Part shown: positions 59,258 through 64,000 of the stretch, piece after piece
Layout: each line of letters begins with the position of its first letter
Position numbering within the stretch: the stretch's first letter is position 1
Source: Heliopora coerulea
Lineage: Eukaryota > Cnidaria > Anthozoa > Scleralcyonacea > Helioporidae
Length of the DNA: 64,000 nt
Direction: 5' to 3'
NCBI GenBank assembly: GCA_030142905.1
Contig: JASJOG010000140.1
Coordinates: 372,001-436,000, forward strand
Notes under the pieces: generated by a model
What the model saw: only the letters and a program-made list of their open reading frames with translations
Database searches by the model: none
Told to the model about the DNA's origin: nothing
Position numbers and translations under genes: made by a program

Positions 59258-59826
59258 TAAGTGCGCATTAGAAAGTACCCCCTCAGGTGAGATAACCGTG
59301 TAGAGATTGGGAATGGAATTTTAAGCATTTTAGTTACCTAATATCCACTGAACTGCAGTTTAATGTTTGAGAAACGTGAGAGCATGGATATATCTTAAGA
59401 GAGATGAATGATCATCAAGCCCTGTACTCAGAAAAACGAAATTTCTGAGCCCCGACGGGGATCGAACCCGTGTTTCTCACCGGTCTCACCGTTCATCAGA
59501 AGGTTGCGGGTTCGATCCCCGTCTGGGGCTCAGAAATCGTTTTTCTGAGTACAGGGCTTGATGATCATTCATCTCTCTTAATCCACTGAACTATGATTCA
59601 GGATAATCCTGAATGGTCGATGGTCTTAAGATTAAGAGTTAGGATTAAGGTTAGGGTACTAACTCTAACCCTAACCTTACTCATAACCCTAACCCTGTCA
59701 CACTTTAACCTGTACCCCAATGATATTTTCGAACAACTTATGAGGTAAATAAAATACTTAATTTTTCATTCCCTGTCTCCACACGGTGACCTGACCTCAG
59801 CGGGTACTTCTAGAGCGCATCCACGT
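59258..59826. mobile_element. TIR element with telomere-like core and nested tRNA-like foldback
   Basis: The inverted arms share GTGCGCATTAGAAAGTACC, GAGATTGGGAATGGAATTTT and their inverses at 59775-59826. The core at about 59636-59695 has AGGTTAGGG and its inverse CCCTAACC. A foldback with tRNA-Thr-like sequence sits inside at 59372-59580. Confidence 0.6.
59372..59580. repeat. tRNA-Thr-like foldback repeat
   Basis: Arms GAGAGATGAATGATCATCAAG / CTTGATGATCATTCATCTCTC around CAGAAGGTTGCGGGTTCGAT and its mirrored partner. Same family as 41752-42297, in a shorter version. Confidence 0.65.
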
Positions 59827-60291
59827 AATAAGTGGGTCGCGTGATGGTGATAACACGTTATTTTATCCTGATTCAGAATAGCGAAATGCTTTCTCAGTCA
59901 CTTATGACGCATTAGTTTGGGTTGTGAGTCTTAACCTTCCACTTAACTTCAGTTTAACCAAGAGATTATATGTTAACCAGCATCTGCGCGTCACATATGC
60001 TGTTTGTATTCGGGGGCTTGTGCCACCAGGACCCTTCATGAAACTCAAACTGCTGGTCGGTCGCCCAGCAGTTCATTCTATTTGTTAATGAAATCTTCGC
60101 TGAGAAACTAATCAATAATTTAATATCTCGTAAAAAACAAAAAGAATTGATATATTAAGATATCTTAAATGGCATCCAGTACAGTATATTATGTTTCATA
60201 CTCAGTTTCTATGGTTAGAAAATTGAAAAGTTTAAAAGCAATCTAAAAAATTGAAAACATTTTAATTACCTGATACCAATTAAAGCGTTCT

Positions 60292-60607
60292 GAAATGATA
60301 ACTTCACAATTAACCTACACTACTGAAGTAAACTGAAAAATGTTGACTCGAGCGGGATTTGAACTCGCACCTTCGGGATACCGGTCCGCCGCTCTACCTG
60401 TTGAGCTGTCGAGTCCACAGGGATTGGAGGCGAGTTTTCATCCAATTTAAGTGCACGAAATATTCTCGCGACAACTTAACGCTATCCATGAGGATGGATG
60501 TGAAGCGGCGGACCGGTATCCCGAAGATGCGAGTTCAAATTCCGCTCGAGTCAATATTTTTCAGTTGACTTCAGTAGTGTAGGTTAATTGTGAAGTTATC
60601 ATTTCAT
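60292..60607. repeat. Foldback element with tRNA-like arms
   Basis: A near-perfect palindrome about 315 bp long. The arms start GAAATGATAACTTCACAATT and contain a tRNA-like sequence (minus strand 60345-60415; plus-strand partial at about 60505-60555) with box-A-like CTCAACAGGTAGAGCGG and box-B-like GAGTTCAAAT. Related to 4940-5345. Confidence 0.7.
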
Positions 60608-60669
60608 AATACCCTGAGGATGATTCTGAAATAGAATTAAAGCGTTCTCTGACCAAAATATCTTATTAA

Positions 60670-60706
60670 TACGAGCTTTCGATTGCCAGTCAGCAACCTT
60701 CGACAG
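60670..60706 (-). ncRNA. Hammerhead-like relic at the 3' end of a Penelope-like element
   Basis: On the minus strand: CTGTCGA (a variant of CTGATGA), a 6-bp stem GGTTGC/GCAATC with loop TGACTG, then GAAA. It lies about 140 nt downstream of the Penelope ORF stop, where such elements carry hammerheads. The core mutation makes activity unlikely. Confidence 0.4.
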
Positions 60707-60841
60707 GTAAATTAACAATGATGAAATTTGAAGATGGGCGCTATTATATAGGAGATAAAAATAGAGTTGATGAAATGTGGGCGTGTATGAATAATGAGGT
60801 GGTGTTAAATGATAAGAATTTTAATGTTATGGTTAGCGGCA

Positions 60842-61781
60842 TCACTTGTGAAGTAGGATGGTATATTGTTCTGGCAGTCTTCTTGAATTGTTGTCGGCAT
60901 TGGTTGTTTTTGCCGTGTGCCATGATTCCAAAGTTTTTTTCTGTCGATAGTTTCCTTTATCAATTATATGGCTGTTGTCGAAGTCGACTCTGTGGTCGTG
61001 GGTACAGGTATGGTTGGCAATGTTTGAACCAGTCATACGTAGTTTTGTGTTCCTCATGTGTTTCTTTTTTCGCGTTTCAAAGCATCTCCCCGTTTCTCCA
61101 ATGTAACACCATGAACAATCCATACAGTACATTTTGTAGACGACGTTAGTTTGTTTTTCGGTGGGAGGTCTGTCTTTAGGTGATGGAAATTCTTGCTTAA
61201 GTGTCCGTAGAGGTTTGTTCGTGACTCGAATGTCGTATCTCTTAAGTATTCTAGTGAGTGGTTCAGTTAAACCTTTTATATATGGCAAAACAGTGTAGTT
61301 ATTAGTTACATCTAGATCAGGATCTGTCAAAGCAAAAAACATGCCAACCAGTTCTTCAGGTGTTAGTGTCGATTTCTCTTTGAAAGCCTGTTTTTTCTTA
61401 ATTTCTGAAATAAATTTCATTGGACAGCCGTTGGAAATTAAAGCGTCCGTGACGTGTTTGGTTTCTCCAATCTTTCGCTCTTCTGTGTTTGGCAGTGTGG
61501 TGGCTCGATGTAGGAGTGTTACAGATGTACTTATTTTGTAGATCTTGTCGTGGTGTGAGTGATAGTCCAAATGTCTGTCTGTGCGTTGGTTTTCGGTGGA
61601 CATCACTAGTAATGGTGCCGTTATTTTGCGTGGTCAAAGTATCCAGGAAAGCGAGTCGTCCTTCGTGTTCTTGTTCTATCGTAAAAGAGACCTGTGGGTC
61701 AATCGAATTGAGAAGATTGTGAAATGTCGTCACTGCGTCAGAGAACGCTTTAGTTGTTATCATGAATAATCCTGACAGCAC
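60842..61781 (-). pseudogene. Penelope-like element ORF: RT end plus GIY-YIG domain
   Basis: The first part (61781 to about 61590) reads the end of a Penelope reverse transcriptase: LLNSIDPQVSFTIEQEHEGR, LAFLDTLTT and TSDVHRKPTHR. A frameshift near 61590 moves the continuation to the ORF ending at 60842: a linker with STSVTLLHRATTLPNTEE, then a GIY-YIG endonuclease-like domain (VVYKMYCMDCSWCYIGETGR and a conserved ETRKKKH), and a C-terminal tail. PLEs use the RT and GIY-YIG nuclease for target-primed retrotransposition. The copy is 5' truncated and frameshifted. Confidence 0.85.
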
Positions 61782-62384
61782 ATCTTCAATTTTAACTACC
61801 GTTTCCTACTGAGTTTTCGTCCAATACAGAGTGTACGCTGTTTCAATTGAGAGGGGGCATGGCCACCCCAGGTCCCCCCCATGAAACAACTACTGGACTT
61901 CACATGACCAGCGAGGTTCTACCCAAAGTATCTAATTTAATAATTGTAATAGTAATAATATTAATAATTGTAAAGACATGGAAGTTGGTACAATGGCACA
62001 GAATGCTGTGGCATAGAAATAGTCCTTCGTCATCTTCAATATTTTGTGGATTTAAAACATAGATTTTCATCTAAGAGGTCAAGAGTAAGTTTTATTACCA
62101 ATCTCAAGTGTGTTTGCTTCTCCACCTATGAACCAAGAAAAGTTTTCGAGGTCCTTGGGAGGAATCGCACTCTCAACCTTCTGATCGCTGGTGTAATGCC
62201 CTAACTGTTATATATCGTATTGTATCATATCGTACAGTAGTTACATATCGTATTGGTTCTTGCAAAATTAACGAAGGAAAGCAGTCACGACACTCAAATA
62301 TGACCAATTGGCTGCAGCCAACAGTTAACACCTCATTCCTGTCGCTTGCTCTTAATGAACTCCTTCCCGGCGGCACAAGACTTG
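61782..62384. other. Gene-free stretch
   Basis: Contains a weak tRNA-like patch on the minus strand at about 62155-62215 (ATCAGAAGGTTGAGAGTGCG). Nothing else. Confidence 0.4.
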
Positions 62385-62470
62385 TTTGATTTTACTCTGC
62401 CTAACGCCAGACGATTTTATTCGTCAAGCGGAGAGTTCCCGCTTTGAAAGAGTGAATGTTCACATTTTGC
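62385..62470. repeat. Single block of the TTTTACTCTG repeat
   Basis: GATTTTACTCTGCCTAACGC followed by GACGATTTTATTCGTCAAGC, matching the repeat at 2850-3200. Confidence 0.5.
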
Positions 62471-63400
62471 AACTTAAATTCAGAAACGTTGGTCCATTTC
62501 CCTGACCCTCATTTAACTCTTTTCCTTCGGGAGTTAAAGATATGCCTTTTTACAATTCTATCGCTAATACGTTGAAATAAAACAAATAGTTTTATTTTTT
62601 ATCATTTTAATAAACCAATACAGAACTTTTGGTAGTCCGATTTTTTTTTTCTCACATTTTGTTCCCCGACGAATTGATAGTTTTTTCCACTTCCGGCTAG
62701 CAAAAGCTTTCCAACGAGGGACTCTACCCCATTCTACTCTCCTCTGGGGCCACTCCTGGTAGGTAAACCTCAAAGAGCAGACAAAGTTACCTATTCTTAG
62801 CTTTTTATCGAATAGGGACTTAATAATCACATTATGCTACTCCGTGGGTAAGCCTTAAGTTCGTTTCCCCAGGACCTGTCCGTTGGATAAGCTGTCCAAG
62901 CTTCATATAAACTGTCAAGGGAATATTAATTTATTTTGATTACTGGGTGCACCAAGAAAAACATACGGGAACTACGCGTTAAGGATCTGGGAAAAACTGA
63001 CGATTTTTGCCTTCATTCCCATAAAATACTATAAAATAATATGACAATATAAATGAAACAAGTACATCGGTACTTTCGAACGTTACTTACCACGTAGTCT
63101 GGCATTATTCTTTGCACCAGCAATGACAACCTTTCGTCTTGGAATGATTTAATTTCTGACCAGTGAACCTAAATTTCGGTTGAAATAATTTTCTATTTCG
63201 CATTCCTTAAGCTTCACACGAAAGTCCATTAAGTTGCCATGGTTGCCTTTTATCAAGAACCAACAAGAACAGCATGACAAAACATGTTTTCCTCTTTCTA
63301 GAGAAAAAAAAGAAAAAAGAGCAATCTGTCCACCTTTTCAAATCAACGAAACGCAGTCAAAGAATTCTGGCGAAACAGTTAGAAATTAAGGGACTGATTA
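62471..63400. other. Gene-free stretch
   Basis: No recognisable gene or repeat. Confidence 0.4.
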
Positions 63401-63809
63401 CATGGGGAAATTTTAGCCCGGCCGATCGGGTTTGAAAAAAGTCCCGATTACATGAAATATTTCAGCGCGGCTTGAAACTAAAATCAAAAGTGAACTCAGG
63501 CAAGAATTTGTCGATAGCCTTTGTTGTTTTGGCAATTTGTATCTTCCCACGCCTGTCAATCATCGTTTCAGCCCTGACTGAAATTTTTTCATCCGATTAC
63601 ATGGGATTTTTCATCCCGGTCAACCGGCCTGAAATTTTCTGCCCGGGTAGTTCAAACCGGGAGGAAGTTTTAGCCCTGGCTAAATCCTGCTTCATGTAAT
63701 CTCGACCTCCGTATTTCAAGTATTTTATCAGAAGGCCAGTCTAAAATCTCAGGCCGGTGAACCGGGCTGGAATTTCAGCCGGGTTGAAAATCTCCATGTA
63801 ATCAGCGTC
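63401..63809. mobile_element. MITE with GATTACATGGRGA ends
   Basis: The inverted ends share GATTACATGG and TTTTAGCCCGGC-like words (right end AAAATCTCCATGTAATCAGC). The interior repeats AGCCCGG, CCGGTCAACCGG and CATGTAATC in both orientations. No ORF. About 410 bp. Confidence 0.65.
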
Positions 63810-64000
63810 TAGGATAAGCACTAGTATTGTTTTTCCTTACAGAATCATGTCACTCGCGGTTTTATGGTATTCGAACCAAAATTTCCACGAACCCTCTCTG
63901 TGTGACTAGTTTCAAACAACAATTTAACTAAGGTTTAAGCTAAACTGGCTATTCGACTTGGCGCTACGCGACTTGACAAACAAACAACTTAGCTACCTCA
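63810..64000. other. Window end, nothing recognised
   Basis: Non-coding sequence to the edge of the window. Confidence 0.4.

Noticed and set aside
1..64000. CRISPR arrays, operons, rRNA genes
   Set aside because: None seen; the tandem structures present are microsatellites, MITEs and the retrozyme array.

Overview
This is nuclear DNA from an animal, most likely an anthozoan cnidarian such as a stony coral. That is an inference. It rests on a spliced NB-ARC/WD40 immune-receptor gene joined to a nucleosidase exon set, AT-rich introns, and a dense mix of transposon relics (L2/CR1-type and RTE-like LINEs, Gypsy and BEL/Pao remnants, Penelope, Crypton, hAT, many MITEs and tRNA-derived repeats). 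It is not prokaryotic: genes are split by GT-AG introns and there are no operons.

The one convincing host locus lies on the minus strand and reads from about 50.3 kb down to 11.1 kb. From 5' to 3' it offers a death-fold exon (about 50.03-50.35 kb), two small linker exons (48.5 and 48.2 kb), two exons of an MTA/SAH-nucleosidase-like (PNP/UDP) domain (46.5-45.9 and 40.5 kb), a small linker exon (26.7 kb), two death-effector-like exons (22.0-21.8 and 21.0-20.7 kb), an NB-ARC exon (16.2-14.3 kb) and two WD40 exons (13.9-13.0 and 12.5-11.1 kb). Every internal junction I could place up to the NB-ARC exon is phase 1, so the pieces join in frame. The receptor half (22.0-11.1 kb) is well supported. 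Whether the nucleosidase half belongs to the same transcript is inferred. Two lesions are visible: an in-frame TGA in the DED exon and a frameshift in the death-fold exon.

A Gypsy-type LTR retrotransposon (16285-20736, TSD TAACC) landed exactly on the 5' splice site of the DED exon and turned an intron of about 110 nt into one of about 4.6 kb. Other introns hold a (TA)n block, a palindrome with a hammerhead-like core, a Crypton tyrosine-recombinase relic, and an intact 3.8-kb hAT transposon (27898-31697, perfect 8-bp TSD, 722-aa transposase) nested in a second TIR element and itself carrying a SINE.

The most striking signal is at 23398-23925: three copies of a complete type I hammerhead ribozyme, 230 and 252 nt apart, in a short tandem array. 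This is the layout of a retrozyme, a non-autonomous circRNA-producing retroelement. Weaker hammerhead-like cores occur at 23.2, 43.4 and 60.7 kb, the last at the 3' end of a Penelope-like element with a GIY-YIG domain (60.84-61.78 kb).

Both flanks (1-9 kb and 50-64 kb) are repeat-rich and hold no recognisable host gene. Notable there are long TIR elements with telomere-like inverted cores, and foldback elements with tRNA-like sequences in their arms.
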